Shown one piece after another: positions 1 to 5,389 of a stretch of DNA of 5,592 nucleotides. The stretch is from positions 1-5,592 of the forward strand of contig JAISQU010000197.1 in the NCBI GenBank assembly GCA_031274005.1. Direction: 5' to 3'. The notes under the pieces were generated by a model that worked only from the letters and a program-made list of their open reading frames with translations, did not search any database and was not told where the DNA came from. The position numbers and the translations under genes were made by a program. This DNA is from Spirochaetales bacterium. GTDB taxonomy: Bacteria > Spirochaetota > Spirochaetia > DTKZ01. The number at the start of each line of letters is the position of its first letter. The stretch's first letter is position 1.

Positions 1-1
1 A

Positions 2-970
2 GCCCCTGGGCCGCGCCAGGGATTGCAGCGTAAATCCTTTTGGCGCAGCCAAAAGATTGAAGCGGAAAGCCCGGTTTTTTGCTTCGCAAAAAAGGCGCAC
101 GGAAAAAATTGGTGCACCCAGGGGGTACGCAATCCAACCCAATTTTACGTACAAACAAATTTTAAGATTAAGGGTTTTGGTTTCAGCCTGAAAGAATTTT
201 TTGACCAGATGTTTAACGCGGTCCGTTCCGCCATGATTGGCGTGGGCATAGGCGTTCTTCCCGGCATAGGCGGCGGGGTATCCTGCATGCTGGCGTACAC
301 TGTGGCAAAGAACAGTTCCAAGCATCCCGAATTATACGGCACGGGCATCAACGACGGAATCGTGGCTTCGGAAACAGCAAACAACGCGACAATAGGCGGG
401 GCAATGATACCTCTTTTGTCTTTGGGCATCCCCGGCGACGCGGTAACCGCGATACTGTTGGGCGGCTTAATGGTTCACGACATTGCTCCGGGGCCGCTTA
501 TTTTTCAAAAAAACGGCGCTGTGGTGTACGGGGTATTCATCGCAATGGTTATCGCGTCATTTGCCATGCTGGTTCTGGAATTCGGCGGCATCCGTCTGTT
601 CCTGCGTATTCTTAAAATCCCAAAACATTATTTGCTGCCTGTCGTTATTGTTCTGTGTACCGTCGGCGCTATCGGAGACAGTAACCGCATCTTTGATATG
701 TGGGGTATGCTGCTGTTTGGTCTTGTCGGTTACGGGATGTTATACGCGGGAGTACCGCTGACGCCGATGATACTTGGGTTTATTCTTGGTCCCATGTTTG
801 AGACAAACCTGCGCAGGTCTTCGCAGCTTTTTGTGCAGAATGCCTATTCCCTGTTTGAACATCCCATCGCGCTGATATTCCTGGGAATCACGATTGTTAC
901 GGTGATTATGAATGTTCGCGCAAGCATCAAGGCATACAGGGCGCAGATGTCCAGGCTGGCGGCAGGTTGA
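2..970 (+). CDS. tctA: TctA-family large membrane subunit of a tripartite tricarboxylate transporter, C-terminal half, 5'-partial and fused to repeat sequence
   Basis: TctA is the large inner-membrane subunit of TTT carriers, which import carboxylates captured by a periplasmic TctC protein. Counting residues from a TTG at 23, family sequence begins near residue 47 (FKIKGFGFS). It continues through GVLPGIGGG (77-85), SETANNATIGGAMIPLL (116-132) and the signature GIPGDAVTAILLGGLM then APGPLIF (135-161). Several hydrophobic segments follow, up to about residue 300. Full family members are near 500 residues, so roughly the first 240 are not here. Residues 1 to about 40 are not TctA-like and are encoded by hairpin-rich repeat DNA. 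The frame has no stop from base 2, so the gene may run in from upstream with the repeat as an in-frame insertion, or this may be a truncated pseudogene. No convincing ribosome site precedes the TTG or the internal ATG at 209. The family call is secure; an intact gene is not. Confidence 0.85.
   Translation, partial: APGPRQGLQRKSFWRSQKIEAESPVFCFAKKAHGKNWCTQGVRNPTQFYVQTNFKIKGFGFSLKEFFDQMFNAVRSAMIGVGIGVLPGIGGGVSCMLAYTVAKNSSKHPELYGTGINDGIVASETANNATIGGAMIPLLSLGIPGDAVTAILLGGLMVHDIAPGPLIFQKNGAVVYGVFIAMVIASFAMLVLEFGGIRLFLRILKIPKHYLLPVVIVLCTVGAIGDSNRIFDMWGMLLFGLVGYGMLYAGVPLTPMILGFILGPMFETNLRRSSQLFVQNAYSLFEHPIALIFLGITIVTVIMNVRASIKAYRAQMSRLAAG
4..119 (+). repeat. Hairpin-rich dispersed repeat, left copy, continuing into the 5' part of the tctA frame
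   Basis: Four short inverted repeats follow one another. They are ccctgg/ccaggg (4-9/16-21), cttttggc/gccaaaag with a 3-base loop (37-44/48-55), ttttttgc/gcaaaaaa with a 3-base loop (75-82/86-93), and an A-rich-loop stem built from gcac/gtgc (97-100/112-115). The last 26 bases (94-119) recur exactly at 5415-5440, and 63-82 recurs in inverted form at 5049-5067. The element may extend left of the window, and its right boundary against tctA lies between about 120 and 160. The stacked short-loop hairpins and the reuse of modules mark this as a dispersed palindromic element, not native tctA sequence. The family is not recognised. Confidence 0.75.
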
Positions 971-1002
971 AAATGGAAATGCTTCCACTTTCGTGGATTG
1001 CG

Positions 1003-1008
1003 TATAAT
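1003..1008 (+). promoter_or_regulatory. Candidate -10 box upstream of tctC
   Basis: A perfect TATAAT lies 24 bases before the tctC ATG. No good TTGACA-like -35 box is found at 16-18 bp spacing, so the call rests on the -10 alone. Two small hairpins precede it: tggaa/ttcca (974-978/983-987) and ccac/gtgg (985-988/993-996). A separate promoter would let the binding protein be made in excess over the membrane subunits, which is common for binding-protein carriers, but here that is inference. Confidence 0.35.
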
Positions 1009-1031
1009 TTTTTTATGAAAAAGGAGACTGA

Positions 1032-2036
1032 ATGATGAAAAAGGTTGTGAAATTGTTTCCGCTTGTTTGTCTGGTCATCATGCTTACGGCGGGCGGAGGG
1101 GCTGCCATCGCCGCCGGGTCCTCGGATCAGGCCGCGTCCGGCGCCAAGTGGCCGGCCCGGGATATTACGGTAATCGTAAACATGGGGGCAGGCGGAGACA
1201 CCGACTATAACGGCCGCCTTTTATGCCGCTATCTGGAAAAGGAATTGGGCGTTTCCATTCCGGTAAGCAATGTACCGGGAAGTAACGGCGCCATTGCCAA
1301 CGCTCAGTATAAAGACGGCAACCCCGATGGGTACACCTTCCTTGTTACCAATACGGTTGCTCTGAGCGGAAATGAAGCAACGGGACTTTCCGATTTTGGC
1401 TATGATTCGTTTTCGCCTGTGGCTATTTTCGGAAAACAGTCCGGTGAAAATCTTATCGTACCCGCGAATTCCCCTTACAAAACCATGCAGGATTTTATCG
1501 ATGCCTCAAAGGCCAAGCCGGACACCATTAAATACGCTATTTCCACCGGCGGCGGCGCGTATATTTCTTATGTTATTATGAGTCAGGCAGGGGGAGCGAA
1601 ACTTGTTCCCATCGACGCAGGGGACGGAGCGGCCAGAATGGCTTCGCTTCTGGGCGGGCATGTGGACGCCGCGATTGTTCCTTACGCTACCGCCAAGGAA
1701 TATATCGAAGCCGGCCGCGTTAAGACTCTCGCCACCTTTATGGGAGAATCTCCCACGCTGCTGAAAGATGTTCCTCCCGCGAAGGATGTAATACCCGAAG
1801 CGGTTCTGCCGACGATGTATATTATGCTCGCTCCCAAGGGAACGGATCCCGCGGCTGTCGAAGGCATGAACAAGGCGATACTGAACATCATTAAGAACAA
1901 CGCGGAATACAAGGCCGAATGCGAGAAATTTAATTTCCAGAGTCCTTTCGCCCTGGATGTGCAGGGAACCCTTAAGGAGTTAGAGGCCCAGCGCAAACAT
2001 TTTATGATTTTCAGTAAATTTTTGGGAAAAAAATAA
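1032..2036 (+). CDS. tctC: TctC-family periplasmic substrate-binding protein of a tripartite tricarboxylate transporter
   Basis: TctC/Bug-family proteins bind a carboxylate in the periplasm and hand it to the TctAB membrane complex. The 334-residue product has the usual family length. It opens with a signal peptide: lysines at 3, 4 and 7, a hydrophobic core at about 8-20, then an Ala/Gly-rich stretch suggesting cleavage near AAIAA|GSS at residue 28. There is no lipobox cysteine after the core, so it is probably soluble and not a lipoprotein. Family landmarks are KWPARDITVIV (39-49), the AGGDTD loop (53-58), VPGSNGAIA (81-89) and NPDGYTFLV (97-105). The start is the first of two adjacent ATGs; aaggag (1021-1026) lies 5 bases before the first and 8 before the second, so either may be used. 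It follows tctA by 61 bases. TctB is not between them. Bug-family ligands range over many carboxylates, so the substrate cannot be assigned. Confidence 0.93.
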   Translation: MMKKVVKLFPLVCLVIMLTAGGGAAIAAGSSDQAASGAKWPARDITVIVNMGAGGDTDYNGRLLCRYLEKELGVSIPVSNVPGSNGAIANAQYKDGNPDGYTFLVTNTVALSGNEATGLSDFGYDSFSPVAIFGKQSGENLIVPANSPYKTMQDFIDASKAKPDTIKYAISTGGGAYISYVIMSQAGGAKLVPIDAGDGAARMASLLGGHVDAAIVPYATAKEYIEAGRVKTLATFMGESPTLLKDVPPAKDVIPEAVLPTMYIMLAPKGTDPAAVEGMNKAILNIIKNNAEYKAECEKFNFQSPFALDVQGTLKELEAQRKHFMIFSKFLGKK

Positions 2037-2057
2037 GTACCGCTGAAACCACCCCGT

Positions 2058-2081
2058 CCCCGGCGGGCTTTCCGCCGCGGG
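2058..2081. other. GC-rich hairpin downstream of tctC
   Basis: Arms cggcgg (2061-2066) and ccgccg (2072-2077) enclose a 5-base loop, and ccc/ggg extends the stem past a one-base bulge. It begins 21 bases after the tctC stop and could limit read-through from the transporter genes or protect the tctC 3' end. It has no T-tract on the + strand, so it is not a textbook intrinsic terminator. Confidence 0.45.
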
Positions 2082-2082
2082 A

Positions 2083-2123
2083 TTGACGGACCTTTCCGTC
2101 ACTGCTAAACTACCGATTAGTTT
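2083..2123 (+). promoter_or_regulatory. Candidate gntR promoter with two overlapping inverted-repeat operators
   Basis: TTGACG (2083-2088) and TAAACT (2106-2111) are separated by 17 bp and match the sigma-70 boxes at 5 of 6 and 4 of 6 positions. Two perfect inverted repeats overlie them: TGACGGAccttTCCGTCA (2084-2101), covering most of the -35 and the spacer, and AAACTAccgatTAGTTT (2107-2123), covering the -10. FadR-type regulators bind palindromes of about this size and often repress their own operon. Binding here is inferred from position only, and it is unclear which repeat, if either, is the operator. Confidence 0.5.
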
Positions 2124-2144
2124 CATGTGTAAGGAATTGAGGCT

Positions 2145-2930
2145 GTGAACAATCTTGGGGTGTTCAAGAAAATACGAACACAAAATATTTCAAGTTTAAT
2201 AATGACTCAAATAAAAGATTTGATACTTGAAGGCAGCCTGAAACCCGGCGAACGGCTTCCGCCGGAACTTCAGCTTGCGAAACAACTCAATGTTTCCCGT
2301 GGTGAAGTGCGTGAGGCCCTCAGTAAACTTGAGCTTCACGGCGTGGTAAAGACGCTGCCCCAAAGCGGCACCTTTGTAGCGGATATAGGCGTGCGGGCCC
2401 TTTCGGGGATCATTTCAAGTATGCTCAATCTGGAAAAAGATAATATTATTTCCCTGCTGAAAGCCCGCGAATTTCTTGAAGAAAAAACGGCGGCCCTTGC
2501 CGCAGGCTCACGCGGCGGCGAAGACATGGAAGAGCTTGAGGCGATTCACAAACAATTCGCCGATACCCTGCCGAAACGGGACCCCGGTACCGATATCGAT
2601 ATGTTTTTTCATCTCAAGATTGCTGAGTTCGCGAAGAACACGTATCTTTCCTATTTTTTATCTCTTATAATTCCGCAGATTTTCGATATTTCATGGAAAT
2701 TCGGGCGAACCGATGACGGCAGGTTCGAAAAAAATATAGACGAACACTTTTCCATTCTGGACGCGATACGCAGCGGAAATCCGGAGAAAGCGGCGCGCAG
2801 CATGAAAAATCATCTTGAACGCTCTCACGCAATGCGTCTGGTTGAAATGGGATATGTCGCCGGGGACGCCGGAAAAACAAAATTAAAAGGGTGCAGGCCG
2901 CCCGCAAAACAGGAGAACGAAGATGGGTAA
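2145..2930 (+). CDS. GntR-family transcriptional regulator, FadR subfamily with FCD effector domain
   Basis: This 261-residue protein probably controls the cluster in response to an organic-acid ligand. The N-terminal winged helix-turn-helix spans about residues 14-79 and shows the GntR hallmarks SLKPGERLPPE (31-41), LAKQLNVSRGEVREALSKL (44-62) and SGTFV (74-78). The C-terminal all-helical FCD domain (about 100-230) keeps the expected metal/ligand set: Asp152 and His156 (D-x-x-F-H), His201 (EHFSILDAI) and His223 (NHLERSH). In FCD regulators these residues hold a metal ion near the bound carboxylate effector. The start is GTG at 2145, supported by aagga 9 bases upstream; the ATG at 2125 is in the same frame but hits a stop within eight codons. 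A tail of about 30 residues after the FCD domain is Lys/Pro-rich and ends in the overlap with the next gene, which suggests co-transcription and coupled translation. Confidence 0.92.
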   Translation: MNNLGVFKKIRTQNISSLIMTQIKDLILEGSLKPGERLPPELQLAKQLNVSRGEVREALSKLELHGVVKTLPQSGTFVADIGVRALSGIISSMLNLEKDNIISLLKAREFLEEKTAALAAGSRGGEDMEELEAIHKQFADTLPKRDPGTDIDMFFHLKIAEFAKNTYLSYFLSLIIPQIFDISWKFGRTDDGRFEKNIDEHFSILDAIRSGNPEKAARSMKNHLERSHAMRLVEMGYVAGDAGKTKLKGCRPPAKQENEDG

Positions 2931-3981
2931 AATTATCAGGAAAGAGCAGTCCGTTTCTTTCGTCGCAAAAGTAATGGAAGGCGCGGGGATGCCTTCGGAT
3001 GACGCTGCTCTGTGGGCAAAGCTCATGACCGAAACATCCCTTTTGGGCTTTGATACTCACGGAATAAGGATGGTCGAACGCTATGTTGAGTTCCTCACAA
3101 AAGGCGGCGCCACGGTGTCCAAACCGGAGATCGTAAGCAGCAGCGGCGCAATCGCGCAGATCGACGCGCGCGGATGTATGGGGCACCTTGCCGCGTGGAA
3201 GGCAATGCAGACTACGGCGGGAAACGCGAAAAAATACGGAATAGCTTTTACCGCCGTAAAAAACGCGGGGCATATAGGCGCCTGCGCCCTCTATAGCCGG
3301 GCCCTTGCCGAAAGGGATTGCATAGGTTTTTGTTGTACCACCTCGCGGCCCGGCATCGCCCCGACCGGAGGGATAAAGCCGACTGTGGGTATAAACCCCC
3401 TGTCGGTTTGCGCGCCTATAGACGCGGATTCTTTTTTTCTGCTGGACATGTCGACAACCATAACCGCCATGGGAAAAGTTACGCAGGCGCTTGATAACGG
3501 AAAACAGATTCCTCCGGGCTGGGCGCTTGATAAAAACGGAAAACCCACAACGGATCCGCGGGAGGCGCGGGATGGCAGCCTGCTGCCCATAGGCGGCTAT
3601 AAGGGATACGGTCTGGCTTTGGCCATAGAGCTTCTTTGTTCGGCGCTTACAGGCGGCAGTTTTGCCGGCGAAATTTCAAGCTGGGTCACCTCGCCGCAGA
3701 ATCCCCCGAAAATTCCTTTCGCCGTTATTGCTATAGACATAGGGCATTTTCAGGAAGCGGGGCCTTTCAAACAAACTCTGAAAAACTGGCTCGAACAGGT
3801 AACCGACGTTCCGAAGCAGGAGGGGGTGGCGAGGATATACTTTCCGGGAGAAATTGAAAACGAAAAATACAGGCTGCGCAGCGAAGAGGGAATTCCCCTT
3901 GAAGATGTTACGGCGGAATCGTTCAAGCGGCTTGCGCAGAAATATGCGATTGCCGAAGCGGATATTTTTACCGTAGAGTAA
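2923..3981 (+). CDS. Ldh_2-family (malate/L-lactate/ureidoglycolate dehydrogenase type) NAD(P)-dependent oxidoreductase
   Basis: The Ldh_2 family interconverts 2-hydroxyacids and 2-ketoacids with NAD(P) in the cytoplasm. Known members act on malate, lactate, ureidoglycolate, sulfolactate or 2,3-diketogulonate, and the fold is unrelated to classical Rossmann dehydrogenases. The 352-residue length is typical. Landmarks are FDTHGIRMVERYV (43-55) with the conserved active-site-type His46, the NAGHIGA segment (114-120, His117), GINPLS (156-161), LDMSTT (174-179), MGKV (183-186), PPGWALDKNGKPTTDP (197-212) and the GGYKGYGLA loop (224-232). Translation starts at ATG 2923, 8 bp inside the end of the regulator gene, with aggag 7 bases upstream. 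The regulator in front and the RraA-like enzyme behind suggest it oxidises the imported hydroxyacid. Substrate and cofactor preference cannot be read from the sequence. Confidence 0.92.
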   Translation: MGKIIRKEQSVSFVAKVMEGAGMPSDDAALWAKLMTETSLLGFDTHGIRMVERYVEFLTKGGATVSKPEIVSSSGAIAQIDARGCMGHLAAWKAMQTTAGNAKKYGIAFTAVKNAGHIGACALYSRALAERDCIGFCCTTSRPGIAPTGGIKPTVGINPLSVCAPIDADSFFLLDMSTTITAMGKVTQALDNGKQIPPGWALDKNGKPTTDPREARDGSLLPIGGYKGYGLALAIELLCSALTGGSFAGEISSWVTSPQNPPKIPFAVIAIDIGHFQEAGPFKQTLKNWLEQVTDVPKQEGVARIYFPGEIENEKYRLRSEEGIPLEDVTAESFKRLAQKYAIAEADIFTVE

Positions 3982-4016
3982 GGACGCCCCGCGCCTTTCG
4001 CTATCCGGTGTTAGAA

Positions 4017-4051
4017 TATAATAGACTTGTTCGGAAACCCGGCCGGGTTTC
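4017..4051 (+). promoter_or_regulatory. Candidate rraA promoter (-10) with an adjacent perfect 18-bp palindrome
   Basis: A perfect TATAAT lies at 4017-4022, in the 110-base gap between the dehydrogenase and the RraA-like gene. No convincing -35 box is seen. The perfect palindrome gaaacccggccgggtttc (4034-4051) begins 11 bases after the -10, so it would overlap or closely follow the start of transcription. It could be an operator, a leader hairpin, or a weak terminator for the upstream operon; no T-tract follows it. It has no sequence match to the inverted repeats before gntR, which argues against one shared operator. Confidence 0.45.
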
Positions 4052-4079
4052 TCTCAACGCTCATGAAAACCAGCAGCAC

Positions 4080-4085
4080 AGGAGG
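4080..4085 (+). promoter_or_regulatory. Ribosome binding site deciding the RraA-like start
   Basis: The sequence aggagg is a full Shine-Dalgarno match, 6 bases before the ATG at 4092. It rules out the longer in-frame GTG at 4008, whose extension would run through the TATAAT box and the palindrome and has no family resemblance. Confidence 0.85.
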
Positions 4086-4091
4086 ATATAT

Positions 4092-4823
4092 ATGCTGAAT
4101 CAGGAACAATTAAACGAATTAAAAAATTTTGACGCGCCGACCATCTGCAACGCCATAGAGTTTTTCGGGATACGGCCAAAGACTTCAGGTTTTATGAACA
4201 CCGCGGTCCGCAAGGTTTTTCACAACAGCAAAAGAACCGTCGGCTACGCCTGCACGGGTAAAATTTCTACCCTGCATCCGCCCACGGACGAGCAGAAGAA
4301 GCTCAGCGACCTGTATTACGGGAAGCTCCACGAAAGCCCCAAACCAACAATAACTGTTCTGCAGGATCTTGATCCCGCGCCCACGGGTTCTTTCTGGGGC
4401 GAGGTGCAGGCCACCACGCACGCCGCGCTTGGCTGCGCGGGGACAGTCACCTCCGGCGGCGTGCGCGATTTGGATGAAGTCGAACCTCTGGGTTTTGAAT
4501 ATTACGCGGCGGCAATTCTTGTCTCGCACGCCTATGTGCATCTTGTGGAAGTCGGCGGCCCTGTGGACGTGGGCGGCCTTACGGTAAACCCCGGCGAACT
4601 GGTTTTTGCGGATAAGCACGGCGTTGTTGTTATTCCCGATAAGGCCGCGCCCTACATAGCCGATGCATGCAGGGCCGCGGCGGCGGCGGAACAGCCTGTT
4701 CTTGTGAACTGCCGCAAATACTTCGGAAGCCTTGTTCCCATGGAAGAACTGACAAAATGGCGGGCCGAGATGGCGCGGCTGCGTGAGGAAGCCGCGGAAA
4801 AATTCTCAAAACTGATAAAATAG
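4092..4823 (+). CDS. RraA-like / HMG-aldolase-family protein (probable class II aldolase or oxo-acid decarboxylase)
   Basis: The family contains the RNase E inhibitor RraA and divalent-metal pyruvate aldolases (4-hydroxy-4-methyl-2-oxoglutarate/CHA aldolase), which also decarboxylate oxaloacetate. The 243-residue product keeps the aldolase-type motif: WGEV (102-105, Glu104), then GTVTSGGVRDLDEVEPLGF (117-135) with Arg125, Asp126 and Glu129 in R-D-x2-E spacing. In characterised aldolases the Arg binds substrate and the acidic residues serve metal and water. The later VNPGELVFADKHGVVVIP (165-182) is also a family hallmark. The ends are longer than in E. coli RraA (about 160 residues), resembling the metabolic branch. 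Position after a 2-hydroxyacid dehydrogenase and a carboxylate transporter favours an enzyme cleaving or decarboxylating the keto acid over a role in RNA decay. The exact reaction is not determinable here. Confidence 0.9.
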   Translation: MLNQEQLNELKNFDAPTICNAIEFFGIRPKTSGFMNTAVRKVFHNSKRTVGYACTGKISTLHPPTDEQKKLSDLYYGKLHESPKPTITVLQDLDPAPTGSFWGEVQATTHAALGCAGTVTSGGVRDLDEVEPLGFEYYAAAILVSHAYVHLVEVGGPVDVGGLTVNPGELVFADKHGVVVIPDKAAPYIADACRAAAAAEQPVLVNCRKYFGSLVPMEELTKWRAEMARLREEAAEKFSKLIK

Positions 4824-4862
4824 ATACGGACCGCAGAGCGTGAACCTGCCCTGCTATTTCTG

Positions 4863-4892
4863 TTGCCGAACTGAGGATTTTCCCTGTATAAT
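4863..4892 (+). promoter_or_regulatory. Promoter-like sequence reading into the inverted-repeat element
   Basis: TTGCCG (4863-4868) and a perfect TATAAT (4887-4892) are separated by 18 bp. The -10 is 9 bases before the left terminal inverted repeat at 4902, so transcription would start at about its edge. No convincing gene follows on this strand, so it may be fortuitous or may make a non-coding transcript. Confidence 0.3.
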
Positions 4893-4901
4893 CTTGATAC
4901 A

Positions 4902-5226
4902 TGAGCCGGTTCCAAAATGAAAACCCTAATCATTCGCGCGCATTGTTGCTCGGCCCATAGCATTTGTAGACGCCGGGGCTTTTTAGGGCCTCTTGCCCTG
5001 TTGCTGTTATTCATAAACACGCTTTCGCGTGCGTTTGCTAAAGGGCATGCAAAAACCGGGCTTTCCGGGGGTTCCGCCTCACGGACTAACCAAGCCGTAA
5101 AACGCAGACCTGAAAAATTGCAAAGCAATTTTGTAAGCGTCCTCACACAAGACGGTCGCTCGCGCCCCTTCAATCCCATCGCGCCCCACGGGCTTCAAAA
5201 AATGGTTTCATTTTGGAACCGGCTCA
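4902..5226. mobile_element. MITE-like element of 325 bp with perfect 21-bp terminal inverted repeats
   Basis: The left end is t followed by gagccggttccaaaatgaaa (4902-4922), and its exact reverse complement ends the element (5206-5226). This is the length and form of a non-autonomous transposable element. No transposase is encoded. The flanks (gatacat on the left, gtaaaa on the right) show no clear target-site duplication, so the insertion may be old or rearranged. Internal hairpins are agggc/gccct (4985-4989/4995-4999), cacgc/gcgtg (5018-5022/5027-5031), nested within a wider tgccct/agggca pairing (4994-4999/5042-5047), and aaaattgc/gcaatttt with a 3-base loop (5115-5122/5126-5133). Positions 5049-5067 are an inverted copy of part of the left-end repeat. 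Long frames are open on both strands but show no family resemblance. The IS family supplying such ends is not identified. Confidence 0.6.
5049..5067 (-). repeat. Inverted copy of a module from the left-end repeat
   Basis: On the minus strand this reads cggaaagcccggtttttgc. It matches positions 63-82 (cggaaagcccggttttttgc) except for one T in the T-run. A looser same-strand relative, ggaagcccgggtttt, lies at 5537-5551. The module is thus shared between the left-end repeat and the interior of the 4902-5226 element. Confidence 0.6.
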
Positions 5227-5252
5227 GTAAAAAACCTATTTTCGGCGCTCTC

Positions 5253-5327
5253 GCCGGGTAGAACCGGGCGGTTATCCACCCGGAGTCCCCACAGACCCGG
5301 ACGTGCCCAATTAAGGCATCCGGTTCC
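5253..5327 (-). ncRNA. Group II intron 3' relic: domain V and domain VI
   Basis: Read on the minus strand, 5326-5294 folds as a domain V. A 9-bp lower stem starts GAACCGGAT and closes with a U-G pair, followed by the 2-base AC bulge, a short GCC/GGC upper stem and an apical loop including TTAATT. The total of 33-34 bases matches the family. The catalytic-triad position, usually AGC, reads AAC here. Domain VI follows: an 8-bp stem with a 4-base loop (5264-5271/5276-5283) containing a G-U pair that exists only in minus-strand RNA. An outer GGG/CCC pairing leaves a single bulged A (complement of 5259), the usual branch-point position, so the 3' end is expected near 5253. No reverse transcriptase frame lies upstream on this strand, so it is a truncated, probably inactive remnant. 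Confidence 0.72.
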
Positions 5328-5347
5328 TCTGGAAAAAGTTTCGCTTA

Positions 5348-5362
5348 GAGCCTGTTCAAAAT
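5348..5362. repeat. Third inverted-repeat-like sequence next to the intron relic
   Basis: The sequence gagcctgttcaaaat resembles the element end gagccggttccaaaat (4903-4918), differing by one substitution and one missing base, and has the same orientation as the left end. It lies about 20 bases upstream of domain V in intron orientation, where intron sequence is lost. It may mark the end of an insertion sequence that truncated the intron, but a 15-base similarity can arise by chance. Confidence 0.35.
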
Positions 5363-5389
5363 CTCCTTATAATTCGGAATTTGGGCGCA

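Noticed and set aside
2665..3273. A 202-residue minus-strand frame across the gntR/ldh junction.
   Set aside because: It is antisense to two recognised genes, rich in Arg, Cys and Phe as expected for a shadow frame, and has no domain resemblance.
4008..4091. A longer GTG start for the RraA-like protein, adding 28 residues.
   Set aside because: The extension runs through a TATAAT box and a perfect palindrome, and a full aggagg site is correctly placed before the ATG at 4092.
4652..5179. A 175-residue minus-strand frame overlapping the end of the RraA-like gene.
   Set aside because: Its C-terminal part is antisense to the well-supported RraA-like gene, and the rest lies in the repeat element. 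There is no family resemblance.
4917..5261. A 114-residue + strand reading frame starting with a signal-peptide-like stretch (MKTLIIR..., hydrophobic LALLLLFIN).
   Set aside because: It starts inside the left inverted repeat and ends past the right one, has no Shine-Dalgarno, overlaps long open minus-strand frames, and shows no recognisable family. It is more likely a chance frame through the repeat element. Similar frames at other copies of the element would reopen the question.
5272..5280. TTATCCACC, an 8 of 9 match to the DnaA box.
   Set aside because: It is a single isolated site and is explained as the loop and stem of intron domain VI. There is no cluster of boxes, AT-rich unwinding region or origin-associated gene.
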